Origin: Trichopria drosophilae
Lineage: Eukaryota; Arthropoda; Insecta; Hymenoptera; Diapriidae
Assembly: GCA_030407085.1 (NCBI GenBank)
Contig: CM059587.1
Location: forward strand, 100,683,001 to 100,747,000
Reading direction: 5' to 3'
DNA: 64,000 nucleotides
Shown: piece after piece, positions 1-12,600 of the stretch
How positions within the stretch are numbered: position 1 is the stretch's first letter
How the letters are laid out: each line of letters begins with the position of its first letter
Translations under genes and position numbers: made by a program
Notes under the pieces: model-generated
Database searches by the model: none
Told to the model about the DNA's origin: nothing
The model's input: only the letters and a program-made list of their open reading frames with translations

Positions 1-1130
1 CAATCTGATGAAAATTCTGCAAAAAAGTTTAAAAGAACGAAAATACATATTTATTAACTAAGAAAGAACTTGGATGAAAAATTTAAGTAATGAATAGGAA
101 ATACATAGGATTAAACGCCAGTTAAATAGTTAACAAAAATCTAAAAAATAATGTTTCAAAAATGAATATTGGACAAATTTATTTCTGGAATCTTAAAATA
201 AAACTACAATAAATTTGAGATCATATCAAAAAACACCAAGAAAGAGAAAGGGCGACAAAATGAAACGAAATTTATTGTAAATTTGAGATGCTGAAGAAAA
301 TGGGAAATTAGATAAGAAACATGAAATAATTTAAAACTGTTTAAAATATTTTTGTTCGGAGATCATAAATGCAATTATTATTCCACAAATATACTGTTAT
401 TTTAACCAACTTTTACACGGAAATATACGAAACATAGACCTTAATAGAAAGAAGGAATTTTTGTATAAAATGCTAAAAACATCAGGAAACTATTCCAAAA
501 CATTTTTTACAGTATTAATTAACACAAGTATTCGACATAAATATAAATGATTTCGAATGATAAAGGAAAATGGTTGGATTTTTTTTGTAAAGCACTAATG
601 GTACCTTTAAATTTTGAAAAAATCAAACAAAATCAGTTTTAATCTAATTCCAAGTGATTCAAAATCAATAAAAAGTCATCATTAAACTTTAAATATTTCG
701 AGAAAGATTCTTAATTACAAAATCTTAAGTATCAAATTTTCTACAATGACTGATATTTCCAAAAATAAGATAAAGAAAAAAGACTTATCACGGTAAAATA
801 CCAATTCGTTTAAAAATTCCATATTAAAACCCGAATTTTTGGAAAATACTTTGAATGAAAAAATGTTAAGTAGTATGTTCTTTACATCAGTAATAAATGA
901 ATTAATTACAACAAAATTGAAAAAAAATATTGAAAATTTTCGAAATTAGGTGGAATTGACCCAATATTAAATCTCGAAACCTGACCATAAAATATTAATA
1001 AAAATGTTTTAAAATCATCAAAAATTCCTCATACAGACGTAATCTTCATTAAAACAATAAAACCGACCTTCTCCGAGTTTTACAATCGTAATTCAGGGAG
1101 ATGCATCTGGGCAAAAACTGTCGGTAAAAC
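1..1130. other. AT-rich non-coding stretch
   Basis: Long A and T runs with stops in every frame. No exon, RNA gene or repeat structure could be supported here. It is consistent with intronic or intergenic insect DNA. Confidence 0.6.
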
Positions 1131-1790
1131 TTTTCTTTTTTGAAAGAATGCCTCCTGGGAAAGGAAGTACAAAAAATCGATTTAGAGCTTCGCCGTAAAG
1201 AAAAATTTTTCCCGGAATTCTGACTTTTTCACATGAATTTTCCTGGGGGGCTGACAGACCTCTGCATTGTCACGGCGGCAAAGACGTCAGAGGTGCCAGC
1301 CGGCGGGGGTGAGGAGGTCAGCATTGCGAATGGTCCATGTAGCGTGCAGCTTCACTTAGCGCATCTGTCGTTGGAAACTCATTACCGCAGTGGCGAACGA
1401 CAAATATGGCGGAAAAGCGTTTAGAGCACGCGCTACTCAAACACATGTCTCCCAGACGTGCATTAATGACAACCAAGAGAGATGGAAAGGCTCCCGCAAA
1501 AGATCGTCGCGCATTTTATCGCGGTCCCGTTACCTCTTTCCAACGATTCCTCGCTCGACTGCCGATTTGCATAATTCAATTTTGCCATCCTCGCTACTTC
1601 CTCGTCTCTCATTTATGCCCTTTTCCAGGAGTCTGAACGCTCACCGGGGACGAGGCAGCTTCAGAAACGTTGGAAAATTGGTGAATATTTTATCGTCGAT
1701 CGATGTCGGACAATGGTTTTTCCGGGCGACCTACAATTTTTACGGGAATCTGCGGACGCTGACTTGACAAAAATCTGAAATGCAGAAACT
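1131..1790. other. GC-richer island, function unknown
   Basis: Base composition changes sharply from the flanking AT-rich DNA. Three plus-strand open frames overlap here (1233-1424, 1390-1767, 1406-1636), but none resembles a known domain, and overlapping frames of this kind arise simply from local GC content. A polypyrimidine stretch followed by CCAG lies near 1617-1629, without a matching donor. The island could be an enhancer, a promoter or a non-coding exon; nothing in the sequence decides which. Confidence 0.35.
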
Positions 1791-4700
1791 TTTCACGTCC
1801 TTCATCCCAGGCTGCAGGAGTTATTCGTCCCCCTCCCCCTCTTTCCCCTTAACAGGCAGGTGGTCGGATACCATTGTCTAACGAAAAAACGACCGCTGTT
1901 CGACGTCCTACATGAAATTTTTTGCAAAATATGACCTCCGATTCTAAGTAAAATGAAATGAGGTTTAAAACGTAATTGTCAAGGTCAAAAGAAATTAATG
2001 AAAATGCGAAAAATGTTGGAAAGGATCTACAATTTTAGCAAAATTTTTTAAATTCGTTTCCATTTTGTTTTAATGCATACTTCTAGTTTTTCCAACTAAA
2101 TGTTTCTGATGACAAAAAGTGGTCTGTTCCATCAGAAATAATGCAAATTTTTTAGAAAAAATTTTATGACTGTGAACGTGGAAAGGTTCTATTTGATCTA
2201 AGAATTTTTTCACTTTAATGGTCCTCATTTTGTTCGAAAATCTTAAAAAATATAAATTTTTCATTTTTACTGAAGAAAATTGTAGTTTTAGTTGAAATTT
2301 TTACACGCAATCGTTTTTGCCGTGAATTTTTCATCTATAGGTACACATTTGAAAAAAATACAGTTTTTTTTAGAAACAAAATACAAAAGTTGATTAACTT
2401 TTTATTTTTTTTATAAGGAGACTTAAAAAAGTCCGATTTTTTCGAAATTCAAAAGAAAAAATAAATTACAAAATATTAGAACAAAAAAAACAGAGAAAAA
2501 AGAGAAGAATATAACAATATAATCTACAGCTAATAGCCAATTTTTTAATAATAGATCATAGACAACATTGTGGATATCTGAGGCTAACATTTACAAAACA
2601 TTAGTTGGTATTTTTCCAACAAAAAAAGCTAATACAAAAGACTGCAATTAAGAGACAATTTTTTTGTTGAATTATGAATACAAAGGAATTATCTTCCGAA
2701 AATTGGTTATTTTCACAATGAAAAGGCGGTAAAAATCGAATACTCACAAAAATCATAATATTTTTATGAATTCAATAATACTTCAAATTTTGATTTAAAG
2801 GTATACACAATCAAAAATCCTTTTTTTTATATTAAAAAATTGCAAATAATAACAAGGATCGGATATCTTTAAATGCAATACTACAATTTTTACAAAAATC
2901 ACTTGAATTGCGACGAAAAATTACTAAGATAATATAATCATAACTTATTGTTAATATTTCTAAATTTTTTTACATAAAAATTTTTCTTTTTTTAAATAAC
3001 GACAAAGAAAATTCGTACGCCAATTTTTAAATAATAATGATTAAAATGATCACAAAAAAAGCAGTATCGTTTTGAGAAAATTCAAAAAAATGAAGAAAAG
3101 AAATAAATCATTAAATTTATTAGCTTAGATTGATGTAATTAGTTTAATAAATATAAAATTTATAAATCAAGAATACCTTGAGAATCAGGAATTTAAAAAA
3201 AATGGGTTAGATTTTTATTTAAGTCGTCGTAAAAATTGTAACTTTTTAACGTCTAATCGTATCACGAATTTTTAGAATAGTGTAATAAAACAATTGCTTA
3301 TGCATATAAAAAACTAATTCTTAAAAAGAAATAAAATAATTGATTTATTAAAATATTCTACACCTTCTGATTTATTTTAGATAAAAGATAATATACTAAA
3401 GTTTGGCAAACCTATAGTACATAAAAATTAAAGAACAATTTAAATTTAAATTATTACACAGACGCGGAAAAGAAGTAAAGTTGATGAATAGACGAAAGAT
3501 TCGTTCTCTGATTTCACTTTGCCATTTAGAAGTTTAATTGAAATTCATGATGACAATAAAGATGGATTTTTGTGCCGTTAAAAATAGCGTTTGTTAAATA
3601 GAATTTATTGCATTATTTCAGTATGAAATCAGTAACTTTATGTCCCTCTTCAATCCCTAGGGATTCAAATGAATACTACTTATAAATTTGCGAAACTGAT
3701 TCGCGTTATTAGCTACTTAAAATGCATTATCGATGTTCACTCCTACTTGGGTGATAAATCACAGATTTTATAGTACGGAAATAAACAAAAGTTATGAGAA
3801 TTGAAATGATTTAGTAATTGGTTTAGTTGCTATTTATAGCTTAGTTAGTGTTATTTATGTTTTTAAAATTAAGGTTACTAAGCAGGAATTTAATAACCGA
3901 TAAATAATATTGAAAAATATCTTACTTATATTTTGAAAATAATTTTTAAGCTAAATAAAATTCTCGTGGATTTCTAGAAAAGTCGGCGAAATATTTTCCG
4001 CATTTTTTCTAGTCATTTTAGCCGATCGGCTACATGGTAAAGGCGGAACGGTAGCGGTAACTTTGAAAGAAAAATTTTCGTCTAAAGGAAGATGTGGAAA
4101 GTTAAAGGGACGAACTCTGAGATTTCTCGACAGAATAAAAAGAAGATGGGTCTTAGTATCCAACATCGCAAACTTTTGCTTAGTTCGTAGAATTCCAAAT
4201 TTGCATGGATTTTTAGAAAGTCATCAGTGGCCAACCTTAAGAGAGAAATTCGACGTTTTAGACAAAACAGTACATCATAAAAGGAAACCTTTTGTATTTT
4301 TATACGCCGGTATAAAACAGTTGAAGTTTACTTTTTTAGAGAATCTTTTACGACGAAATTTATAGCCACAATTAAAATTACGATTTCAAAGTAGACAATT
4401 TTTTGCAGCAATTTGCAATTTACGTCACTTGTCCGTTCTCACGCGGTACGCGTAAAGGTCTACGTAGAAAAGAGCGACAGAAAGATCGCAGAAAGGCGAC
4501 GAAGCGTAGAGAAAAAAAGACGAGGAAAAGACTCGGAAACGACCAACTGACGCATGGACCGCCGGTACAGATAAAATCTCTAGAACCACCAGGAATGACT
4601 GACAGAATGGCGACCGGTCGTTTTGACATGGTAAAATCTGATTCAAGGTATTTTTAGGAAATTGCTTGCAAAGGACGATAAATCAGTTAAAATGTACTGA

Positions 4701-6249
4701 CCGTATCAAATGATTCTATTAAAAAGTAAAAATCTTCTAGTATTCCCTTATAACGTTTATAATTTTATGTGATTGAATCGGTAGGGTTCGATCCTTGGCG
4801 GAGAAGATTTTTTTTCATAATAGACATCCTAAAATAATTCTTTTTGATCTGCAACTCGTTCATCGATTCTTACGTAGAACTTTTAATTTTTTCTTCGGGT
4901 AGTATCGAATGGAAAAAAATTAAAAAAAATAACAATAGATTCGTGAGTGGCTTTCCCGTGTACTTTTCCTCGTTCAAAAAGGTGTTTGTAGGGGTTGTTT
5001 CGTGCCAAGAGATTTGCCATCGTGATCCACGGAGGCCATTAGTAGCATCTCGTTAATCCGCTTAGACAAAGATTCAGTGTAACTGCGTTGGAAAGCAGAG
5101 GATATGCTGTAACATCCTGAAACCGATACCAAGGTTTTACACAATGAAAAAGCGTCCATTTGGTTCCGGGGAGGAAGATAATACCAGAGGAAAGGGAAGT
5201 GAGAAAAGGAGAGAAGTTTAGTACGCTTCAATCCTTATATATCGTCGTGATTAGTAGTTCTATTTTGGTTAATCGACTGACTTTATTGATTTTCTAAATC
5301 ATTACCCTACGTTAGAACCGACACAGACGAAAAGCTAATCGTCTGACTAAGTAAATTATTGAGTTAGTAATGTCCTACTAATTTTCGGAGCGATATTTAT
5401 GATACAATTAGTGAAAGCCTGCTAAGTTAGTTTGAGACGTATGTGGTGAAATCTTTTCGCTTAAAAATTTCTTGAAATTATGGAAGTCTGAAAAATGTTT
5501 TTTTTTCATCTTATCCATTTTAGTTATGTTTTAATTTGTACAAAAATTATTTTTTCTTTTTTATATTGTACATTATTTTTACGGATGATGTAATTTTTGT
5601 CCTATTTCCTTCATTTATCTTTAAAATTATATAAAAATACACTTCCAGCTTCATTTTTTTACCAGCGACTTTCTACCGACGAAATAACAATCGAAATGAA
5701 AAAAAAAATGGTGAAACTGATGCAACGTCTGAGAATACCTTTGCGTTGGTACATTCGCTCGTACATTTGTCTCCGGCGTACCTTTCACTCTAAGAGTTCA
5801 CTCGAGGAGTCCATTCGCGAACAATTCGATAATTTGTTTTAGATCGGCAACATTAATGTCGGAACTGCGCGAAAGCAATCTGTCTCGGGAGCAGGCGTCC
5901 GTGCAAGATAAATGGAGTCATATTTTCTCTGCTCGTAATTCGTCTCGAGCTACATTTTCCAAATGAAAATCGACTTTTACGTTTCAATTATTCTCTATTT
6001 TAACAAATGTGAACAATTGTCGCTATTAAGTCATGATTTATTAGAGTGATATTAACTAAATTTAAGATAACGACTTGCATTTGCACTCGAAGAAAATCCT
6101 TGGAATTAATCAAACGACTTTTGATACTTTGGAAAATGTGTACCACGAAATAAATAATTGATTTATATCATATTTTTGTTAGATCTGTATAAACAAGTTT
6201 ATAAAATCCAGCTGTTGGTTAAGACTGCTGTTTGTTAATTTATCAATTA
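1791..6249. other. AT-rich stretch without a supported gene
   Basis: 1920-4000 is almost pure A/T-rich DNA. A less AT-rich patch at 4400-4660 is open in frames on both strands, which is what composition alone gives. At 5645-5661 a pyrimidine tract ends in CCAG in front of a lysine/arginine-rich open frame that stops at 5842. No good donor or recognisable domain accompanies it, so I do not call an exon. Nothing else was seen. Confidence 0.5.
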
Positions 6250-7055
6250 TAACAAAAATTTGAGAATTTCTCGTTGCTCTATTAGTAAGAGTCGATTCTA
6301 GTAGGAATTTTTCCACAGAATCCAAATATGTACGCCAAAATATTGAATTGGCATTACTTTTTGCGTGAATTGAAGGTCGAAAAGGTAAAAAATTGAGTTT
6401 TAGGATATTTTCACAACTATACTGTAGAACTCTACGCAAAATATTAATAAATGCAAATTGGAGTATCCAATATGTCCGAAGAACTTTTAAAAATTTGAAT
6501 CGCTTCAAACTCATTATCATTTTGGAAATTTTACTTTGTTTTTTACCAAATTGAAGGTCAAAGGAGTAAAAAATCGTGTTTTCGGACATTTTGTTCTGTT
6601 TTTCTAGAAAACTAGTCAAGCCGATAACGAGTTTGAAGTGTGATCCGAATTTGAAAAAGTTTGTCGGACATGTTGGATCCGTCATTTTGCGTTTTTTTTT
6701 TATTTTGTGCGTCACGTTCTATAGTATAGAATTGAAAATTGTCTTAAAACAAGATTTTTTTACCTATTTGACCTAAAATTTGGGCAAAGAGTAGATCCAA
6801 TTCAATATTTTCCATACACATTTTGATTCTGCGGGAAAAATTATATGAAAATTTACTTTTATCAGCGGAGCAACAGCATTTTTTGGTATCTGTGAACAGA
6901 TACTGAAAAATGCCGAAAATCACATTTTTAACCCCTTTCACCTTCAATATCTCAAAAACTGGAGCCAATTGAATATTTTGGCGGTCACGTTTGGATTCTG
7001 GAAAAAAAGTCCTATCAGAATCGACTCTTACTTGTAGGGCAACAAAATTTTGTTG
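6250..7055. repeat. Large foldback (inverted-repeat) element
   Basis: The left arm from about 6273 reads GTTGCTCTATTAGTAAGAG. The reverse complement of the right end at about 7043 reads GTTGCCCTACAAGTAAGAG. The match continues inward through AAAATATT-CAATTGG and through a TTGAAGGT-AAAGG-GTAAAAA block, which also occurs a third time near 6552-6590. Arms are several hundred bases and clearly diverged. The minus-strand 178-aa open frame at 6179-6715 runs through the left arm and looks like nothing known. Most likely a degenerate non-autonomous foldback transposon with internal duplication. Confidence 0.6.
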
Positions 7056-8440
7056 GGCTGTGTAATCAATATTGAAATTGGTGAATGAGTTAATTGGAAC
7101 TTCACAGTAAATAATTTGGTTTTTTATATCATTTTTTTAATGGAAACAATTTTTTTCCCTGTTAACATTTTTTGATGTCTCACTTTTCACCGATAATATA
7201 AGAATCTAATAGTCCATCTTTATTAAAAATTTTACATAAACCTAAATTCCAACCTATAAACTGACACTTTTTCTAACCTTCAACCACAATATTCGATTCC
7301 ATGTATTACATATATTTATATATATTTTTCCAGGTTACTCGTTTACTTTATCCATAAATTTGGATTAATAGTCAGTTCAAAATTCAAACTTAAAAAATTA
7401 CCAGAACTTTCTATTATGGTGAGAGTTTCATTAGGTACTCAGTTTATATAATAATGGTCATTGCATGTTTTTTTTTTTTAAGAATAAAATTTTTCTGAAG
7501 AGGTCCCATATTAGTGGCCGAAACAGTGTCTTAATAAAACCTCAATTCAACCCTGAGGCTTATTAGTCAAAGAACAAGAAATTAAAATAGAATTTTTCCT
7601 AGAAAAATAACATAAATATAATCAATATTCTGTCAATTAAAACTTGAATATTAACATTTTTTTTACATTTCTTCTTTCTATCCTTTTAGATTCCTTCCTT
7701 CTACACAGTGAAATATTGTCTTGAAAATGTTACCATTCCAGATGGGAATTTTGGAACAGACTAGTAGAATGTAGAAAATTGCCATTATTTTCTAAAAAGA
7801 CTAGATTTTTGTAATTTTTACTGTCAAAAACGTAGCGCGCGATAAAAAGTCGACTTAAAATTGTAGAATATTGAAATTTTTTCATCTTGAATGTATACGG
7901 AATAGTACTATAAACGAAAAAATTTATTTTGCGATTTGGAACAACAAAATAACTATTTGTTAATAAAAAAAATGTCCAATAATGTATTAAAAAATAAAAT
8001 TTTTAATATTAGACTTCGTTTATAATATAATCTCTTAAAACTGCGATTTTTTTTAAAAAAGGGAAATAAAACTTAAATTGTACATAATTTTAATAAATTT
8101 AAAAAAATCCTTTTTATTTCTAATGTCTAATACTATATGAAAATAGATCAATTTTCGATTTTCATGAATGTTGGTGAAATAGGGGGCCAGTTCATAAATT
8201 CTGAGTCAATAGTAATATTTTCCAAAAATTGTTCTCAAGTAAAAATAGTAAATTTTACTAAGTGATAAATATGTCGCACATTTCAACAATGTTTTTGCCT
8301 CAGAAACGATATTTTCCCACAGAATGACAGGTTCTTACTAAACTAGTATACATGACATTAAATACACTTTTTCTTGGATTGAAGAGTTAATTCAAAAGTA
8401 ATTAATTGTCCGAAGAGTGAAATACCCGTATAATTTTGAT
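7056..8440. other. AT-rich non-coding stretch
   Basis: No supported gene or repeat. A TTTTTCCAG acceptor-like string near 7326-7334 is followed by GTTACT, a poor donor, so it is not a ratchet site. Confidence 0.5.
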
Positions 8441-8720
8441 TCGTCGTCCGTATGCTCTACGCTATGCAGCATGCGTGCAATTTAAAAGCGATTCCGGTTA
8501 ATTGAATCGTCACGACCGGACTTCTAATCAACCGAAGAAGACGATTGCTCGCTCTTTTCTTTCCAAGCTTTTTTCCGCTTCCGGAGAAAGTATTTGGAAA
8601 TCCTAATCGAAATCGGTCGCCGGCGCCTATTGTCGACAAAAAGACCACAGGCTTCAGGTTTTTCTTCATTTGATTTAATCGATTAATCAATTTGCAGAAT
8701 GCATCGTCTACTAAGTGACG
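8441..8720. other. GC-richer island with paired homeodomain-type palindrome
   Basis: This island is distinct from its AT-rich flanks. At 8675-8686 it holds the perfect 12-bp palindrome TTAATCGATTAA. That contains TAAT and ATTA cores two bases apart, the arrangement bound cooperatively by paired-class homeodomains. The minus-strand 77-codon frame here has no recognisable domain. Candidate enhancer by inference only. Confidence 0.3.
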
Positions 8721-8835
8721 GCACTAGTACTCGAAACATTTCGAATGGTCTATTTCTGTATTTATTCAAGTCATGCAATTTAAAAAATGATTTTCTAAGG
8801 CAATCTGGATGGCTAGTAAATAATAAGTACGCTGA

Positions 8836-9006
8836 AAACAAAATTTCTTAATTTCAAGTAGATACTTACTTGAATAATCGCAACGGAATATTTACTTAAA
8901 ATAAGGAAATATTTAGTTGAATTAACTAACTATTTTTCTATTATAAGTAAATATTTTGTTGCGACTATTCAAGTAAATATTTACTTGAAATTAGGAAATT
9001 TTGTTT
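8836..9006. repeat. 171-bp near-perfect hairpin
   Basis: The two 83-nt arms, 8836-8918 and 8924-9006, are symmetric about 8921 with no insertion or deletion and a 5-nt loop (GAATT). I count 11 differences between the arms. In a plus-strand transcript about six of these would be G-U wobble pairs, so the RNA would fold even better than the DNA. The symmetry breaks immediately outside 8836 and 9006. It could be a small foldback transposon or a hairpin RNA precursor. Confidence 0.75.
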
Positions 9007-9267
9007 AGTTTAATCAAGTAAATTCTAAAATTAGAAATGCAAAATGGAGATTCAAATGTTACATAACAATAATACGCAAAATAAACATTGTTTATTATTA
9101 ACCCTAAAAAGATAAAAAATTATTAGTCGGGAAATTATTATTTTAATTCTAAAAATTGAAGTTTAATAATAGTACAATTAGTATTATTAGTACTAAAATT
9201 AATTGCATTAATGGACAAAATTGTAGAATTTCCAAACAATTTGATAATATAAAAAAAACATATTACA

Positions 9268-9618
9268 CCAGGGCACAAAAACGCGAGTAGAATACAACAA
9301 TTTATATATTCTAAAAATTCAATATTTTATGACTAATTTTTATGTTTATGGAGGGTAAAAGTATTATGACACCCACAAAATCAAAAAGAAAACAGAGAAA
9401 AGGAAATTTCATACTTTGTATCAAGTTTTCCTGACCATTTTGGACGAAGAAAAAAATCACGTATTTGGTCATGTTTTGTAAATTTTCCAACAATCCAATG
9501 ATATATTTTTAAATATGAGAATTAAAATTACCTCTACAAACCATGTCTGAAGGATTGATTTAGTTTGAATTCATATTTTGTGACACTCTGGGAGTAGAAC
9601 TCGATTTTGCGCCCTTGT
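9268..9618. repeat. Possible short terminal-inverted-repeat element
   Basis: The left side reads AGGGCACAAAAACGCGAGT. The reverse complement of the right side reads AGGGCGCAAAATCGAGT. The interior shows no coding potential beyond a 60-codon minus-strand frame. Only the outer 20-25 bases match convincingly, so this is a tentative MITE call. Confidence 0.3.
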
Positions 9619-10662
9619 TATATAATATAACAGTTTATCACATGCCATTTTCGAAAATGTCATGCCCACGATTAAAACGTTATTTAAATACTATAAAAAT
9701 TACTAAACTATTATTTTCTCAGTGTTTAGCTAAAATAATTAATAAGGGTGAAATTCATTACACTATGGATTGAATAAAACGAAAAAATTAAGCCACTTTT
9801 TACGATTTCGTATACATTTTAGAAACATGTAAAAACGAGTATGGAATAATAAGACGAATTGTTTCTCTAGTGAGGAGAAGCGAGGTGTTTACACAGTCTA
9901 CTTAAACAATTATGACATTTACTTACGCACATATTTGCGTCACAAATTCTGAAAGTAGGCTGCGAAGGAAAAGTATTACATGCATAGGTAACTAGAGGGC
10001 TAAAAAAAGTTTAGTTTCTAAAATAACCTTATAAAAATAAATGATAATTGCAAGTTTATACCCATCTTAGTAAATGTTACTAAATATAGAAAAAAATAGG
10101 GTTTACTATTTAAATAGTAGACTTAGCTACATAATTTGCCATATATTTAGATAATAAAATTGAAAATGGTTGCGTACTATCTAGTTAGTAGTTCCAAATA
10201 TTTCATTTTTTCCTTGAAGACTTTTTTGAAAAAGAGTCAAAATTTGTCGGAACGAGTCAAAGGCCATCTGCAACAGTTAGACCTGCATTATTGAAACGGT
10301 CCTCTTCAGAAAAGTACTAGATTGTCGTGCGATTAAAATTATTCACAGTAGAGTGGGACGTCAAGTGGAACGTCTAAGGTCCGCGGAGCAGGTAATTGTC
10401 TAAGAGTCGCGCAAACAACGGTGACTCACTTTTTCCAGAGAAAGGACCTGAAGAAGGGAAAAAGTATTAAAAAAAATTTAGAAAGGAGAGATATTTGCAA
10501 AGAAGGAAGATAAAAGAAGGATATTTATAAATTAAACTAAATTTAAAATTTAAAATCCAGTTGATATACGAGTAAAATTCTCTTAATCATTGTCTAAAAT
10601 TAACTTAATTTACGACTGACTAACAGGATTTAATCTTCGGTTTTTTATGTTTTGTTTTTCAG
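9619..10662. other. Non-coding stretch upstream of a candidate exon
   Basis: The first 700 bases are AT-rich with nothing supported. From about 10300 the sequence becomes less AT-rich. It ends in the pyrimidine tract TTTTGTTTTTCAG, which closes at 10662 and is a plausible 3-prime splice site. Confidence 0.4.
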
Positions 10663-10698
10663 TTTTGAAAATTTGTATCGATATTTTTTAAAAAGAAA

Positions 10699-10887
10699 AT
10701 GGTTCGTGAGGTGCGTTTCGCCGTGTCATCGGAATATTCGCAGCACGACAACGAGGCTGATGATGGAGGCCGATTGCATAATCGCATGCTAACCTTACCA
10801 CATGACACTTACGACACGAGCCAATACCGATCCGAGATAATCGAGCACCAACACACATCGGACGCTGTTCCGACCGGTTTCCAATAA
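10699..10887 (+). CDS. Candidate small coding exon, 62 codons, unknown product
   Basis: The open frame begins with AAAATGG, a good insect start context, and ends at TAA. An in-frame TGA at 10666-10668 lies just upstream, so translation could only start here. A plausible acceptor ends at 10662, 36 bases before the ATG. Codons are mixed with many G/C third positions, unlike the surrounding DNA. The peptide is hydrophilic, rich in His, Asp, Glu and Ser, with no signal peptide or membrane segment. I do not recognise it, and no good donor follows before the stop. It could be a short terminal exon, a micropeptide, or chance within a GC-richer enhancer. Confidence 0.27.
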   Translation: MVREVRFAVSSEYSQHDNEADDGGRLHNRMLTLPHDTYDTSQYRSEIIEHQHTSDAVPTGFQ

Positions 10888-12600
10888 TTTAAAAACAATT
10901 TTTTATAACAATTCTACGCCAAAGAATTTTTCCAAAATTAATGAGAACCCGTGAGATCGAAGAAACCCGCAGTGACTTTGACAAGCGCAGATAATGAAAA
11001 TTCGTCAGACTATTAAAAGTTTTAACAACGCCGACGTCCGTCGAAATTCATTTCGAGCACTTAATGTGTTTACGCGTGGGATAGGAGCTCTTTAATAGAA
11101 TTTTGAGCACGGCGTTGCAATTAATGATTTTTTTTTCAATTTATGTCAAATTAACTGACGCTGAATTTTCTCGAAACTCCCACGAGGCTTGGCAGGTGAT
11201 GTCGATGCGCGAATATTAACTTTCGACATCAGATTAAATTGGAAATTAAGAAATTTTGTATGCGGGGCGTATTTTTTGTTTTAGTGGTAGATTTTGCAAT
11301 TTGTAATGATGTTTGGTTTATGTGTACGAGTATCGGCCGTGGGATATTTAAATAATGTACAATCGGATACGTATGACGTATTTCACCGTCGTAATGGGTA
11401 AATTAAGTTTTCTTAATTTCATTTGCATACTTAATAAATTTAATGAAATGGCATCCGTGTTTAAGTTACAAGGAAACGCGTATAGAATTTGCATTAACTT
11501 TTACAAGGTGATTGTAATGTTTGTCTATCGAATGGAAATTGCCTTCGAGTGACATTCTGGTTTTAATATTTTTTTTTTTCAAGAACAATTTTTTATAGTT
11601 ATGAATTCAGGCATTAGAAATTCAAAATGGAGTGATCAAGTAGTGTGAAGGAGGATTTTGAAAAATTTTGTTTTCATAATTTGCTTCTTGGGTTGATTTG
11701 TATTTCGTAAATAACGAAAATATAAAAAATATCTTCTTTATATCTAAATATTTATGTCAAAAAACATAAAATTACAAGTTTAATGAAAGATTTTATTTAT
11801 AATATATATTTAATAATTAATTGTTATCCGAAATTTTGAAAGATATTTCTAAACTTTAGTAATAAGTTACAGAACTTGATGAGTTTCATTTTTCCATAAA
11901 TATTCGAATTTATAAATCTCGCAGGAAATTTTTAGACGACTTTTTTACTTAATTTTTGAGTAATTCGAATTTTTTTACGGTCATTTTAATTCCTATAATA
12001 TCAAATCTTATATTAATTTCAATACGTAAACTATAAAACAAATTTTCAATTGAAATTACAATTTGAATTAGACAAAATCTAATCACTAAATAATAATTTC
12101 TTTAGTTTTTTGAAAAATTTAAGAAGAGAAATGTTTTATGCATTTTTCTAATTTTTTGAGACGTAAAATTAACTTATCGCAAGAAAAATAGACAATTTCT
12201 TCTACTACTTTTAATTTTACAAACAACAAAATAAAAAATGGAGAACAAAATGGCGAATAAAAACACTACAATTTTTCTCGACTTTGTAATCTTAATCATT
12301 TGACTTTATATGGTAGCTAATAATAAAAAAGAATTATTGCAATTGTTGATTATAATTCGTAATTTAATTTTCAAAAATTAAAAATGGCGAATAACAACAA
12401 ATGAAATATAAGAAACCGATCTAATTGAATGTATACAATTATCAATTTAACGCTATACAATGACCAATAAATATTGTATGATCAATAATTATTTGAAATT
12501 TCATTGTATTTTTAATTAAGTAACAAAATTCTTAAATTTAATGAACATAGATATAAAAAGTTCGTTTATTTATATCGTCATTTACATTTAATACACCTGA
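10888..12600. other. Non-coding stretch
   Basis: 10890-11240 is moderately GC-rich, then the sequence turns AT-rich. Two AAAATGGCG-type motifs lie near 12248 and 12383. The small frame at 11355-11552 shows no recognisable features. Confidence 0.45.

Noticed and set aside
4781..4805. GGGTTCGATCC, like a tRNA T-arm or B box
   Set aside because: The flanking bases do not form a five-pair T stem, and no matching acceptor, D or anticodon arm lies upstream.
6179..6715. 178-codon minus-strand frame as a transposase
   Set aside because: It lies across the arm of a foldback and has no transposase motif. A/T-rich Lys/Phe/Ile composition is typical of chance frames.
7320..7345. TTTTTCCAGGTTACT as a ratchet site
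   Set aside because: GTTACT is a poor donor and the upstream tract is mixed TA, not pyrimidine.
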